Of a stretch of DNA of 64,000 nucleotides, positions 35,409-43,673 are shown in pieces. Every line of letters starts with the position of its first letter. Position 1 is the first letter of the stretch. The translations under genes were made by a program, and so were the position numbers. The DNA is taken from the NCBI RefSeq assembly GCF_001707885.1, contig NZ_MASS01000001.1, positions 62,001 to 126,000 on the forward strand, in the 5' to 3' direction. Source of the DNA: Desulfosporosinus cupriresistens (GTDB lineage Bacteria; Bacillota; Desulfitobacteriia; Desulfitobacteriales; Desulfitobacteriaceae). The notes beneath the pieces were generated by a model that searched no databases, was not told the DNA's origin, and saw only the letters and a program-made list of their open reading frames with translations.

Positions 35409-36260
35409 TTAACCCGCTCTTTCGATCTTGGCGGGGATGCTTCTAAACAAATCTTTCCTTGTTTTCGGTAAAGGGGTAGATGGAGGCAGCCAGCCTTTTT
35501 GCACCAACTCGCTGTGCAGCTCTATTAGCCAAGGAAGGGTTAAATCTGCCTGTTTAACAATCTCTGTTCGCCGAAATAACTCACCAGGGTCACCATGAGC
35601 GATGATCTCTCCACCGAACATTATAGCCATCTTGTCTGACCAGGAATAGGCTAAGTCAACGTCATGGGTGGACAGAATAATCGTCTTACCCTCAAGACTC
35701 AGCTTTTCCAGGAGCAACATGAACTCTTGGGAGTGACGAGGATCCAACCCAGCTGTTGGTTCATCAAAAATGATGACATCCGGTTCCATCGCCAGTACTC
35801 CTGCGATAGAAACCCTTTTTTTCTGCCCATAACTCAACAAGTGCGTTGGCTTATCTTCTAGATCCATGGTTTCTGTATCGATTAGAGCTTGTTTCGCTCT
35901 CTCGATCACGACTTCTTCTGGAAGTCCAAGATTGAGAGGGCCAAAGGAAATATCCTGCCAAACGCTTGCCGAAAACAACTGACTATCTGGATCTTGAAAT
36001 ACGATGCCCACTTGCTTGCGTAATTCAATAAGAGCCTTGTTTTTGTAAGAGATATCTTCTCCCTGGTACTTGATGGTCCCTGAGTTGGGGCGAAAAATCC
36101 CGTTAAATTGCATAAATAACGTGGATTTTCCCGCTCCGTTCGATCCCAAAATGGCAAGTTTTTCCCCCTTGTGAACTTGCAAATTAACATTGCGCAAGGC
36201 CTTTGTGCCATCTGGATAAGAATACTCTAAATCAACTGCTTCAAGTATGAGCTCGGACAA
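35409..36260 (-). CDS. cbiO: Cobalt ECF transporter ATPase CbiO
   Basis: TTG 36260 is the best start (GGAGG 7 bases upstream) and avoids overlap with cbiQ. The 283-residue ABC ATPase has Walker A GSNGAGKST, Q-loop VFQDPDSQLF, the degenerate signature LSYGQKKR and Walker B VIIFDEPTAGLD. It hydrolyses ATP to drive CbiMNQ cobalt uptake. Confidence 0.93.
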   Translation of the reverse strand: MSELILEAVDLEYSYPDGTKALRNVNLQVHKGEKLAILGSNGAGKSTLFMQFNGIFRPNSGTIKYQGEDISYKNKALIELRKQVGIVFQDPDSQLFSASVWQDISFGPLNLGLPEEVVIERAKQALIDTETMDLEDKPTHLLSYGQKKRVSIAGVLAMEPDVIIFDEPTAGLDPRHSQEFMLLLEKLSLEGKTIILSTHDVDLAYSWSDKMAIMFGGEIIAHGDPGELFRRTEIVKQADLTLPWLIELHSELVQKGWLPPSTPLPKTRKDLFRSIPAKIERAG

Positions 36261-36265
36261 ACGTA

Positions 36266-37036
36266 TTACCTCCAAAGTAAATTCAATAAGATTAAAGGGA
36301 TCTCGAACCCAGTTATCATAAGATAATTTCTGAGGCTAACAGGACGTTTCTTGGCAAGCACTTTAATCTCCCCCGAGTAACACCGCGCAGCCAGTGCATT
36401 GTATAGCTCTTGGGATTTAACAAAAACTTTCCCTAATAGTGCTGAGGAGAGCCGACTCAACGAACGAAAAGAACTTTTCAGAGAGACATAGCCTGATCGA
36501 GAAAGCTGAGCACGACGAATCGTGGTGGCTGTGTCCATAAAGACAAAGATAAAGCGATAAATCAGCACCATTAATTCGGTAATAATCATAGGAACTTTCA
36601 GCTTGTGAAGTACTGTGATTATTTCAGTCATGGGTGTGGTTAGGGCTAGAAAGTAAAGACAGGAAACAGCCCCTAATGATCTTAGAAAGAGATGAACTGC
36701 TGTGATCAGATCTGGGTAGTGTATTCCTACGGTTAGACCATGAATGGTTTGAGCTAGCCAAAATCCCGCAGGATTGGTCGAGACTGAAAAAGCAATCGTT
36801 AAAACGCTAATCAGGAGAAACGAAAGAGGAACAAGCATAAGCTTGACAAAAACTCGGGTGGGGATGCCTGCTTTGACGATTATCCCCCCCGCCATTAAAG
36901 CTAAGACGATCAGAGGAGTGATTACCGTGGTAGCGGTTAGACACACTACCATGGTAACCATCGCAAAAAGAGACTTTTCCGCTGGGTGAACTGTTTTTAG
37001 ATTATTGCTATAGGCGTAACTATCTATGTCAATCAC
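36266..37036 (-). CDS. cbiQ: Cobalt ECF transporter transmembrane subunit CbiQ
   Basis: This 256-residue membrane protein has [21 protein letters not shown] at the start, several membrane helices and the coupling motif ALAARCYSGEI near residue 215. It starts with GTG, overlapping the cbiN stop by 4 bases. It is the EcfT-type scaffold of the cobalt transporter. Confidence 0.92.
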   Translation of the reverse strand: MIDIDSYAYSNNLKTVHPAEKSLFAMVTMVVCLTATTVITPLIVLALMAGGIIVKAGIPTRVFVKLMLVPLSFLLISVLTIAFSVSTNPAGFWLAQTIHGLTVGIHYPDLITAVHLFLRSLGAVSCLYFLALTTPMTEIITVLHKLKVPMIITELMVLIYRFIFVFMDTATTIRRAQLSRSGYVSLKSSFRSLSRLSSALLGKVFVKSQELYNALAARCYSGEIKVLAKKRPVSLRNYLMITGFEIPLILLNLLWR

Positions 37037-37329
37037 GTTTGTTCTCTCTTACTGGCGTTGTATTTTCCTTTCGAAAGTCCAATAAAATAAAAGACGAATC
37101 CACTTCCGATGGCTGCTTGCAAGGCAAACAAAAAAGATTCTATTTCTCCGCTGGGCGGTTCCCACAAGGGTGTAAACCAAGGAGTATAATTGGGATTGAG
37201 CGTGCTGATTGCTGTTGATGCTTGAGCATCAGCTCCGGCAAATTCGGCATTGTGCGCTATAAAAAGCGGACCAAAAGACAGTACAACTACTATTACTAGT
37301 AATATTGCATTCTTGGCTATTGGTTTCAT
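37033..37329 (-). CDS. cbiN: Cobalt ECF transporter small subunit CbiN
   Basis: This 98-residue protein has an N-terminal membrane helix, an external loop with '[27 protein letters not shown]' read from about residues 30-56, and a second helix near the C-terminus. The FxGADxxA text and the [14 protein letters not shown] segment are diagnostic of CbiN. It stabilises metal loading of CbiM. It overlaps cbiM and cbiQ by 4 bases each. Confidence 0.93.
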   Translation of the reverse strand: MKPIAKNAILLVIVVVLSFGPLFIAHNAEFAGADAQASTAISTLNPNYTPWFTPLWEPPSGEIESFLFALQAAIGSGFVFYFIGLSKGKYNASKREQT

Positions 37330-38120
37330 GCTTTCACCCCCTGTTTCTTGATGGGTAACTCTTTCCCAGTAAATACGCCTAAAAATCCCAACTCTTTTTG
37401 ATTGTAAGCACTTAGGATATTAATGACTAGAACGGTGAGGATACCTTCGCTTATAGCTAAGGGAACTTGAGTGACCGCAAAAATGCTCATGAATTTTATT
37501 ACGGAAGCCATTACTCCGCCCGAAGCTGCGGGGAACGCTAGCCCTAATTGAATGGATGTCGTGATATAAGTCATTAAATCACCTATAGTCGCGGACAAGA
37601 AAACTGAGAGCCATAGGGGAGCTCCGAGTTTCTTGGCACCCTTATAGATACCATAGGAGACAAAAGGACCAACAATCCCCATGGAAAACGTGTTTGCTCC
37701 AAGGGTCGTTATACCGCCATGGGCGAGTAGCAAAGCCTGAAAGATTAAAACAATCATTCCCAAGACGGTCATTGCTGCCGGTCCGAATAGTATGGCACCT
37801 AGACCTACACCTGTCGGGTGCGAACAACTACCCGTTACGGACGGAATTTTCAAGGCAGACAAAACAAACGCAAAAGCTCCAGCCATACCGAGTAGCATTT
37901 TTAAACTTGGATGGAGTGTCACCGTTTTCTTAATGGAACGTACTCCAGCGATAACAAACGGAATCATGGCCAGCCACCAGAAGGCGGCCCAGTTAAAAGG
38001 CAAGAATCCTTCCATAATATGCATAGCATAAGCATTATTGGGAAAGACGATATAGATAGCCAAAACGTAGGCTATTAATAAGCTGATCTGTTTAATCATA
38101 CGTAGATTCATAATAATCAT
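37326..38120 (-). CDS. cbiM: Cobalt ECF transporter substrate subunit CbiM
   Basis: This is a 264-residue membrane protein. After an N-terminal signal-like helix comes MHIMEGFLP, whose first His and amino group chelate the metal in CbiM, and later [18 protein letters not shown] and [17 protein letters not shown]. The presence of CbiN, CbiJ and a cobalamin riboswitch supports Co2+ rather than Ni2+. This is the classical cbiM and is distinct from the fused NikMN-type gene at 53.2 kb. Confidence 0.95.
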   Translation of the reverse strand: MIIMNLRMIKQISLLIAYVLAIYIVFPNNAYAMHIMEGFLPFNWAAFWWLAMIPFVIAGVRSIKKTVTLHPSLKMLLGMAGAFAFVLSALKIPSVTGSCSHPTGVGLGAILFGPAAMTVLGMIVLIFQALLLAHGGITTLGANTFSMGIVGPFVSYGIYKGAKKLGAPLWLSVFLSATIGDLMTYITTSIQLGLAFPAASGGVMASVIKFMSIFAVTQVPLAISEGILTVLVINILSAYNQKELGFLGVFTGKELPIKKQGVKA

Positions 38121-38199
38121 CGACCCCTTTCATTTGAAACGTCAAACTTCAAACCTATCCTTCATTGATTCAGCTCTTACATTTCTCATCCACTCCTAT

Positions 38200-38263
38200 A
38201 AAAAAAAATAAAGAGACAACCTCACATTACTCATCATAAAGACAGCAATGTATCGGTTGCCTC
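38200..38263 (-). terminator. Terminator in the cbiM leader
   Basis: GAGGCAACC pairs with GGTTGTCTC around about 33 bases, followed on the minus strand by TTTATTTTTTTT. It lies about 80 bases upstream of cbiM and is a second stop after the hairpin at 38391-38417. Confidence 0.65.
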
Positions 38264-38385
38264 GAACGGCGCGTTCTCTTCCGCTTTCAAGTCGCATTCG
38301 CATTTTTGATAGCAGATCCCGCTTGAACAAGACTTTTACCCTGCAGGTCAGTTTCCCTCGGGAAACTATTTATGTACATTTAAAA
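38264..38385 (-). promoter_or_regulatory. Unidentified structured leader between cobalamin riboswitch 3 and cbiM
   Basis: Downstream of the riboswitch terminator the minus strand has a GTTTCCC/GGGAAAC hairpin, CTGACCTGCAGG, then AAGTCTTGTTCAAGCGGG and a later GACTTGAAAGCGG that can pair with it, ending at the terminator at 38200-38263. It holds no gene. It may be a second independent regulatory element for cobalt uptake. It does not match a family I can name. Confidence 0.4.
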
Positions 38386-38390
38386 ATATA

Positions 38391-38417
38391 TAAAAGCCCT
38401 CCAAAATATGAAGGGCT
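38391..38417 (-). terminator. Attenuator hairpin of cobalamin riboswitch 3
   Basis: AGCCCT and AGGGCT flank 11 bases, followed on the minus strand by TTTATATATTT. It lies about 50 bases beyond the riboswitch, as in its relatives at 31.5 and 32.0 kb. Confidence 0.7.
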
Positions 38418-38465
38418 GAATTAAATAATTCCTGCCACCCATCCATCGTGAGTAAAGCAAATAAG

Positions 38466-38625
38466 CAATCAGGTCTCCTGGCTCAGGTTCCTCGTTTAGT
38501 GCCTCCTTCCCAAGTTTCCTCAGTGGATGTGGCACAAACTCCCCATTACAGTGGCGGGACCGCGCCGGATTTAAACCGGCTTCCCTGTTATGATTTCTCG
38601 GCTAAGAAAAATCGCTTGCTCGTCT
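38466..38625 (-). promoter_or_regulatory. Cobalamin riboswitch 3 (cbiMNQO)
   Basis: Minus strand core: GGGAAGCCGGTTTAAATCCGG, GCGGTCCCGCCACTGT, TCCACTGAGG, TTGGGAAGG and the B12 box GAGCCAGGAGACCTGATTG. It should repress the cobalt transporter when cobalamin is plentiful. Confidence 0.95.
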
Positions 38626-38690
38626 ATTAAATTTAAATTAAATTTATCACAAAAGCAATACTTGGTCAAGTGCCTAAGGCCCAACTAATC

Positions 38691-39151
38691 TTAATACTCT
38701 ATACCCTCGCGAGCCATGACGCCCTTTTCCATGGGATGTTTGCGGGCAGTTATTTCTGAGACATAATCCGCTAACTCAATCAGCTTTAAGGGGGCATCCC
38801 TCCCTGTCAGAACGAGTTCCAATTTTAGTGGCTTAGTCTTAACAAGCTCGACTACTTCCTTCAGGGGCAGGTACCCGCAATTCACCGCAGCCATAATCTC
38901 GTCCATGATGATCAAATCCCATTCTCCGCTCATGACGGCCTCATAGTATAGTTCAGACCAATCCGCATTTCTCCTTTTATTCCTCCCATTTCTTCCTCTG
39001 TCATTCCCCAACTGAATTTGTCATTTTCTTTCTTACTAAAGAGCTGAAAGCACGGTCCTAAACTGGCGATAAACTTCATTTCTCCGGTAGTCCATCCTTT
39101 TAAAAATTGAACCATGAGGACCTTAAGTCCCTGTCCATACGCCCAAATCAA
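38691..39151 (-). pseudogene. cobO: cobO/btuR remnant: 5' end deleted and internal frameshift
   Basis: The minus strand reads IWAYGQGLKVLMVQFLKGW, the text that follows the P-loop in corrinoid adenosyltransferases, but the P-loop codons (GxGKGKTT) are missing. A frameshift near 38.95-39.0 kb moves the reading to WSELYYEAVMSGEWDLIIMDEI and LVLTGRDAPLKLIELADYVSEI, the conserved C-terminal half. Without the P-loop it cannot adenosylate cobalamin. The 5' break point is fused to apbE. Confidence 0.88.
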
Positions 39152-39638
39152 GGCCTATCCCGTTTAACTTAACAAGGCTGCCCGTGCGTCGATCTATTTT
39201 AATCGTCTTATCCACCTTATTACTCTGCACCATTCTTCCGCACCTGGCTTTTTGTACGTTTTCTTTTACCAGTACCGGTAACCCTGTTTCCGTTCTGTCC
39301 ATAACTTCCTGAAACGTACAGTCATAACCAGCTTGTTCCAGTTTTCTGAGGATAGTAGGATCAAAAATACCATTGGTAACCTTGGCAGCGTTTAAGGCCA
39401 AGTAAACAACATCGGCCAATATATTAGAAACTTGATAGGTACCGTCTGCCCCAGTGTTTATACGGGCCAACTCACTTTGGGGATCAAACCGACTCAAGAC
39501 CGCTTCTACCTCGGTGAACCAGGTCGGCAGCAAATTCAGATAATTTTTTAGTTTTTCCATCCGTTCAATAGTAGTGATTACCCGCACATTTACGGATGTA
39601 TTCATAGCCTCAAAAGCTATACCAATGACCTTCTTCAT
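39123..39638 (-). pseudogene. apbE: apbE remnant: FAD:protein FMN transferase cut after about 168 codons
   Basis: The N-terminal half of an ApbE protein is intact: FEAMNTSVNVRV, VLSRFDPQSELARIN, ADVVYLALNAAKVTNGIFDPTI and LNGIGLDLG. Exactly where the family continues (IDLGGIAKGYA), the text switches to the cobO sequence and stops. The usual length is about 330 residues, so half is gone. It probably flavinylated a partner of the neighbouring membrane redox proteins. Confidence 0.88.
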
Positions 39639-39650
39639 AAATCAGACACA

Positions 39651-40058
39651 CTACGAAGCCTGGGTAGTGGATTGCTTGGGATTCTGCTGGATTTGGGAGG
39701 AATCTAAAGTTGAAGGAGTCGAGGGAATTGAAGTTGAAGTAGCGGCTGTAGAAGGCAAGGCCTGATTATTTTTCCCATATTTCTTACCTTTTCCATCGTG
39801 TTTGCCATTGTGTTTATTATCGTCTTTGTCATCATCTTTTTCATCGTCAAAGTCATACTCATACGAAATACCTGTGCTCACTACTTTACCCTGCCCCGCA
39901 GGAGCTACTGTAGTATTAACTGAACTCGCAGGTAATACTACAGTATTAGTCGTGGACTGAGGAGAAGAAGGACTTTCCAGATTACCCAGTATCATAACAA
40001 GGGCAACGACACTTCCTGTGGCAAAAACCAAACTAACCAACGTGCTTTTGTTCTTCAT
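39651..40058 (-). CDS. Membrane-anchored extracytoplasmic protein with Asp/Lys/His-rich segment
   Basis: The 135-residue product has one N-terminal membrane anchor (about residues 8-26) and a low-complexity external part, Ser/Thr/Val-rich then 'DDEKDDDKDDNKHNGKHDG' then Pro/Ser/Thr/Gln-rich. ATG 40058 is preceded by AAAGGAG. There is no FMN-binding domain. It lies 12 bases upstream of apbE, so the two were one transcript. Function unknown; the charged stretch could bind metal. Confidence 0.7.
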   Translation of the reverse strand: MKNKSTLVSLVFATGSVVALVMILGNLESPSSPQSTTNTVVLPASSVNTTVAPAGQGKVVSTGISYEYDFDDEKDDDKDDNKHNGKHDGKGKKYGKNNQALPSTAATSTSIPSTPSTLDSSQIQQNPKQSTTQAS

Positions 40059-40173
40059 GTAATTCTCCTTTCAAAATAAGTCTTCGATATCTCACATCTT
40101 CTCAAGCGGGTTGCGATGATATTAACTATAATTGACTAAACTGAAATCAACCTGAAATGTACCTTGAGCAATA

Positions 40174-40212
40174 AGAAAACTCCCTCTCATGACTCTAGCC
40201 AATGACAGGGAG
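40174..40212 (-). terminator. Intrinsic terminator after the cytochrome gene
   Basis: CTCCCTGTCAT pairs with ATGAGAGGGAG around 13 bases (one mismatch), followed on the minus strand by TTTTCTT. It lies 13 bases beyond the cytochrome stop codon. Confidence 0.75.
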
Positions 40213-40225
40213 AACAACAAAATAG

Positions 40226-40837
40226 TTAGTCACGTATATTTAATTTCTTGTACCAAAGGTGATGTCGATTTTTCACATATTCCAAGTCAACCTTTCCTGT
40301 CAACATCCCATTAAGTAGTGGGCGATTTTCGCGAATGTAAAAAGCAAGAAGGTGTGCAACAATTCCAATTATCAATGCTGCTGTTGCTACATTGTGAAGT
40401 TCGCCTATAACCTTCAACGATTTTTCAAGGTCCTTGGTAGAAGGGAATTCCTTTAGCAGTTTTACAATTCCAGTAAGAATCAATACAGATATACAGATGA
40501 AAATGTAGGTGTACGCAACCCGTTGCTCTGCCAGGTACTTGTCATGTTGAGGCTCAGCTTTTCCGAGCAACATTGCCTTGATGATCTTGAATGATTGTTT
40601 GATGTCACCCTTTCGCAGTAATAAGCCAAACTCTTTGCGGATAAGGTGACTAATAACGTGAAAACAGGACGCTAGTATTAGGACAGCGGCCGCCATGTAA
40701 TGGATAACTTTGATTTCACCTATGGCACTAATGATGAGCAAAATAGTTGACAATGCAATTAACCAATGCTCAATCCGGACAGATTTACTATGCCGTACCA
40801 CCATTTTCCTTTTGGGGCTTAACATCTCATTTACCAC
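40226..40837 (-). CDS. Cytochrome b561/formate dehydrogenase gamma-like membrane protein
   Basis: This 203-residue protein has four membrane helices. Histidines within or beside them (EHWLIALST near residue 24, HYMAAAVLI and FHVISHLIR near 48-66, ELHNVATAALIIGIVAHLL near 150-168) are placed as in di-haem b-type cytochromes. The C-terminal tail is cytoplasmic. It probably passes electrons between quinone and an unidentified partner. It sits upstream of the apbE remnant, as in FMN-dependent membrane redox modules. Confidence 0.75.
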   Translation of the reverse strand: MVNEMLSPKRKMVVRHSKSVRIEHWLIALSTILLIISAIGEIKVIHYMAAAVLILASCFHVISHLIRKEFGLLLRKGDIKQSFKIIKAMLLGKAEPQHDKYLAEQRVAYTYIFICISVLILTGIVKLLKEFPSTKDLEKSLKVIGELHNVATAALIIGIVAHLLAFYIRENRPLLNGMLTGKVDLEYVKNRHHLWYKKLNIRD

Positions 40838-40932
40838 GATTAACCCTTCCTCTCAATAAATCATCCTGGACGTTGACATGTCATCATAAACAGCCGTCTT
40901 CTTTAAGGCTGATTTTGTAGTTTTCTAGCATT

Positions 40933-41622
40933 TTATTTAAATGACTTTAATCTATCCTCCCATTTGAAAAAGATGGCGAGTTCTTGAACAAAGTCTTGAT
41001 AGTTGAAACTGTCGGACTTTGCCTTGTTATACCATTTCCTTACGGTTTCGATAATCCAGTGTGGAAGGGCTTTTCCATCAATTAAGTGATAGTGTTCCTT
41101 GTATCCTTCTTTCAAGTATTTCCACCTGTTATCGTTTCCTCGTTTCATATATTCAGAGACATCAAGAAGTTTGGCTCTGCCTTCGTGGAGGAGGATGTTT
41201 TTCAAATGAATATCTCTTGGGTTTAGTCCTCTGTTAAAGGCATAATTCCTCGCATTTTCTACATCCTGTATGGCTTGTTTCGGTATATGAATGCCTTTTA
41301 ACAAACAATCGTACAGAGTTATTCCCTCTTCAAAACTTATTACAAGGAAATTCAATCCACTGCCATAACAAACAGGAAAATATCCTGAATGACCAAGTTT
41401 TAAATACACCTCTTTTTCAATTTCTATCTTTGCAAGCTTGTCAATACGAAACACCTTAAAAGCATAGTGTGGTGCATGAACAAAACGAAATACTGCGGCA
41501 TCCGTACCCACTCCTATACACTGGAATTTATCAGAGTTCCCCTTTACGGTAACAAAATCATTTTCTCCATTAGCTGTAACTTTTACTTTACTTAATTCTT
41601 GCGTTGCAATATGCCACGTCAT
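40933..41622 (-). CDS. Eukaryotic-like protein kinase, short form (1)
   Basis: The 229-residue kinase fold has a Gly-rich loop IGVGTDAAVF near residues 36-45, a Lys in YAFKVF near 56, a catalytic loop 'LNPRDIHLKNILL' near 137 in which Pro replaces the usual His of HRD, and LLDVSEYM in place of DFG. These changes leave the catalytic Asp and Asn but weaken the canonical pattern, so activity is uncertain. ATG 41622 follows AAAGGGTG. Confidence 0.8.
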   Translation of the reverse strand: MTWHIATQELSKVKVTANGENDFVTVKGNSDKFQCIGVGTDAAVFRFVHAPHYAFKVFRIDKLAKIEIEKEVYLKLGHSGYFPVCYGSGLNFLVISFEEGITLYDCLLKGIHIPKQAIQDVENARNYAFNRGLNPRDIHLKNILLHEGRAKLLDVSEYMKRGNDNRWKYLKEGYKEHYHLIDGKALPHWIIETVRKWYNKAKSDSFNYQDFVQELAIFFKWEDRLKSFK

Positions 41623-41733
41623 TGGATCACACCCTTTGATCTATTTATATACAAATGCAACCACCAGAATCCTCTAGAAGGCTCTAATATGTGGGCCGCA
41701 GAGTATGAATGTATCCATTTGTTCAAAAATATA

Positions 41734-42408
41734 TCACTCTTCGGAAATTACAGCACTTCTCTTTTCCCGCCTTGCATTAAACCCTGTAATAACAACAGGC
41801 AGAAATGAGACTAGAATTATCCCGAGTATTACATACGTGAAATTGTTTTTGACTGCTGGAATATTACCAAAAAAGTATCCGCCCATCGTAAAAAGTAATA
41901 CCCAAGCAATGCCACCTATTGAATTGTACATCATAAATTTAGCAAAGCTCATTTTACCTATTCCTGCTACAAAGGGCGTAAAAGTACGCAATATGGGTAA
42001 AAACCTAGATAGTAATATTGCTATCCCCCCATGCTTTTCATAAAATGCATGAGCTTTTTCAATATATTCCTTCTTAATAATCCGATTAATAAATGTGAAT
42101 TTACTGTTTTCAAGAATTTTATGACCTATCATTTTCCCTATGAAATAGTTTAGGGTGTTTCCTCCAACCGCTGCAATGATCAAAAGCACTACTGCCATCT
42201 CAAAATCCAAAGCCCCGGTCGCACCTAAAGCTCCAATCACAAAGAGCAATGAATCTCCCGGCAGAAACGGTGTAACAACCAGTCCCGTTTCACAAAAAAT
42301 AATAAGAAACAGTAATAAATACGTCCATGCGCCATAGCTTTGTATTATCTCAACCAAATGCTTGTCTATGTGTAATACAAAATCTACTAATTGAGTAATT
42401 ATCTCCAT
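41734..42408 (-). CDS. DedA-family membrane protein
   Basis: This 224-residue protein has FCETGLVVTPFLPGDSLLF near residues 38-56 and FLPILRTFTPFVAG near 135-148, both hallmarks of DedA/VTT proteins. Several membrane helices are present. The family is linked to phospholipid scrambling, undecaprenyl phosphate recycling and proton-dependent homeostasis. It is probably an independent gene between the two kinases. Confidence 0.9.
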   Translation of the reverse strand: MEIITQLVDFVLHIDKHLVEIIQSYGAWTYLLLFLIIFCETGLVVTPFLPGDSLLFVIGALGATGALDFEMAVVLLIIAAVGGNTLNYFIGKMIGHKILENSKFTFINRIIKKEYIEKAHAFYEKHGGIAILLSRFLPILRTFTPFVAGIGKMSFAKFMMYNSIGGIAWVLLFTMGGYFFGNIPAVKNNFTYVILGIILVSFLPVVITGFNARREKRSAVISEE

Positions 42409-42440
42409 AAAATCTCCTCAGCCTTTGTTTTTCGTCAATA

Positions 42441-42710
42441 TTAATTAAAAAGATTCTTTAAAAAGTTATCGGCAAACTGTTTGAAATATCCACTGATCAA
42501 ATTTTCCGGTGAATTTCCGAATATATAATTGATAATCCTCACAAATCCATCATATATCTGTGCATTGTATTTAAATGCCAATATTACTGCAATTACAAGT
42601 AAAATTACAAACACAATGACAAGAAATAAGCAGCCTGTGAGTACTACCTTTGCGACTTTTTTTCCTAGCCCATTCTGTCTAAAATTATGTTGAACTTGTT
42701 CAAAATCCAT
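42441..42710 (-). CDS. Small single-span membrane protein
   Basis: ATG 42710 (MDFEQVQHNF) has GAAGGGG upstream. The 89 residues include one long hydrophobic helix (about residues 20-48) and an amphipathic C-terminal part. No domain is recognised. It follows the second kinase by 16 bases and may be its partner or substrate. Confidence 0.7.
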   Translation of the reverse strand: MDFEQVQHNFRQNGLGKKVAKVVLTGCLFLVIVFVILLVIAVILAFKYNAQIYDGFVRIINYIFGNSPENLISGYFKQFADNFLKNLFN

Positions 42711-42726
42711 CTTTTTACCCCTTCTT

Positions 42727-43458
42727 TTATTGATAAGCTTCAAACGTCTCGTAAAAATCATGTTCAACTTCAAAAATACTTGTATACCTTTGATTGACAC
42801 CCATCAGCCTTTTTAAAAATAATAGTTCCTTTGGATACAATTGCAATTCGTCATACCAGGGGCGCTTCTTGAAACCTCTGAGTTCAAAAGAAGAGTAATA
42901 CAGGTGCAGAAGGAAGTCTCCCAAAAATGCGAAGTCCATATCTGCCCTGTATTTCTCGTTATTAATCCAACGAGCTAGCCCAAAATCAACAAGGTTAACC
43001 TTTTGACAATCATACAAGGTATTTGGCACCCTTATGTCTCTATGGACTATGCTCTTTGAATGCAAATACTTTAAAATCTCGACAACCTGGCGTCCTACTC
43101 TGTATATCTCTTCTCTTTCAAACACGTGCTTGTCAAGATAAATAATGTCCTCGAACGTTCTACCTTCCTTGAATTCAAGTACATAGCCGTTGAAGTCCTC
43201 ACGCTCAATCTTTTTAATAAACCGGGGAACGCTCTCATGCTGTAAGCTCCTTAGAATTTCTTCCTCAAACCGGACCTTTACCCCAGCTTTCTTCAGCATT
43301 GCTCTTTTTAGTTGCTTGAGTATATACGATTTTTGACCATCAGAAACCAGATAGCAGATACCAAACCGCCCTTCTCCTATTGTTTTCTCGATTGTATAGT
43401 CTGCGATCTGCTCTGAGGGCCAATATTGTTTGTCCCGTCTAAATAGGCTTAGGACCAT
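42727..43458 (-). CDS. Eukaryotic-like protein kinase (2)
   Basis: The 243-residue kinase has all core motifs: GEGRFGICYLV (about 28-38), a Lys in SYILKQL, catalytic loop 'VHRDIRVPNTLYD' near 137 and VDFGLARW near 157. It has no transmembrane or PASTA region, so it is soluble. It resembles short bacterial Hanks-type kinases such as YrzF. It overlaps the upstream small gene by 10 bases and the small membrane protein gene follows. Confidence 0.85.
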   Translation of the reverse strand: MVLSLFRRDKQYWPSEQIADYTIEKTIGEGRFGICYLVSDGQKSYILKQLKRAMLKKAGVKVRFEEEILRSLQHESVPRFIKKIEREDFNGYVLEFKEGRTFEDIIYLDKHVFEREEIYRVGRQVVEILKYLHSKSIVHRDIRVPNTLYDCQKVNLVDFGLARWINNEKYRADMDFAFLGDFLLHLYYSSFELRGFKKRPWYDELQLYPKELLFLKRLMGVNQRYTSIFEVEHDFYETFEAYQ

Positions 43459-43658
43459 GAACTCTTACGGCGATGACGACTTGAAGAATGCCCCTTGCTA
43501 TCGTCTGAACCGGACCGTGAATGCCCTTTCGAACCTGTCAGGGCTTCAAAGATTTTACCAAGTATTCCTCCCGAGCCATGCGGCCTTTTATAATGTCCGC
43601 CGCCATGATTCTGATCCGGGTAATGTCCTTTATTTTTTGATCTTGAAAAAGAGCTCAT
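43449..43658 (-). CDS. Small basic Ser/Gly/His-rich protein
   Basis: This 69-residue, low-complexity protein is rich in Ser, Gly, His, Lys and Arg (SRSGSDDSKGHSSSRHRRKSS). ATG 43658 follows AGGGAGG. It overlaps the downstream kinase gene by 10 bases, which suggests coupling. The Ser-rich tail could be a substrate for that kinase; this is inference. Confidence 0.65.
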   Translation of the reverse strand: MSSFSRSKNKGHYPDQNHGGGHYKRPHGSGGILGKIFEALTGSKGHSRSGSDDSKGHSSSRHRRKSSWS

Positions 43659-43673
43659 AGTGAATCCTCCCTA

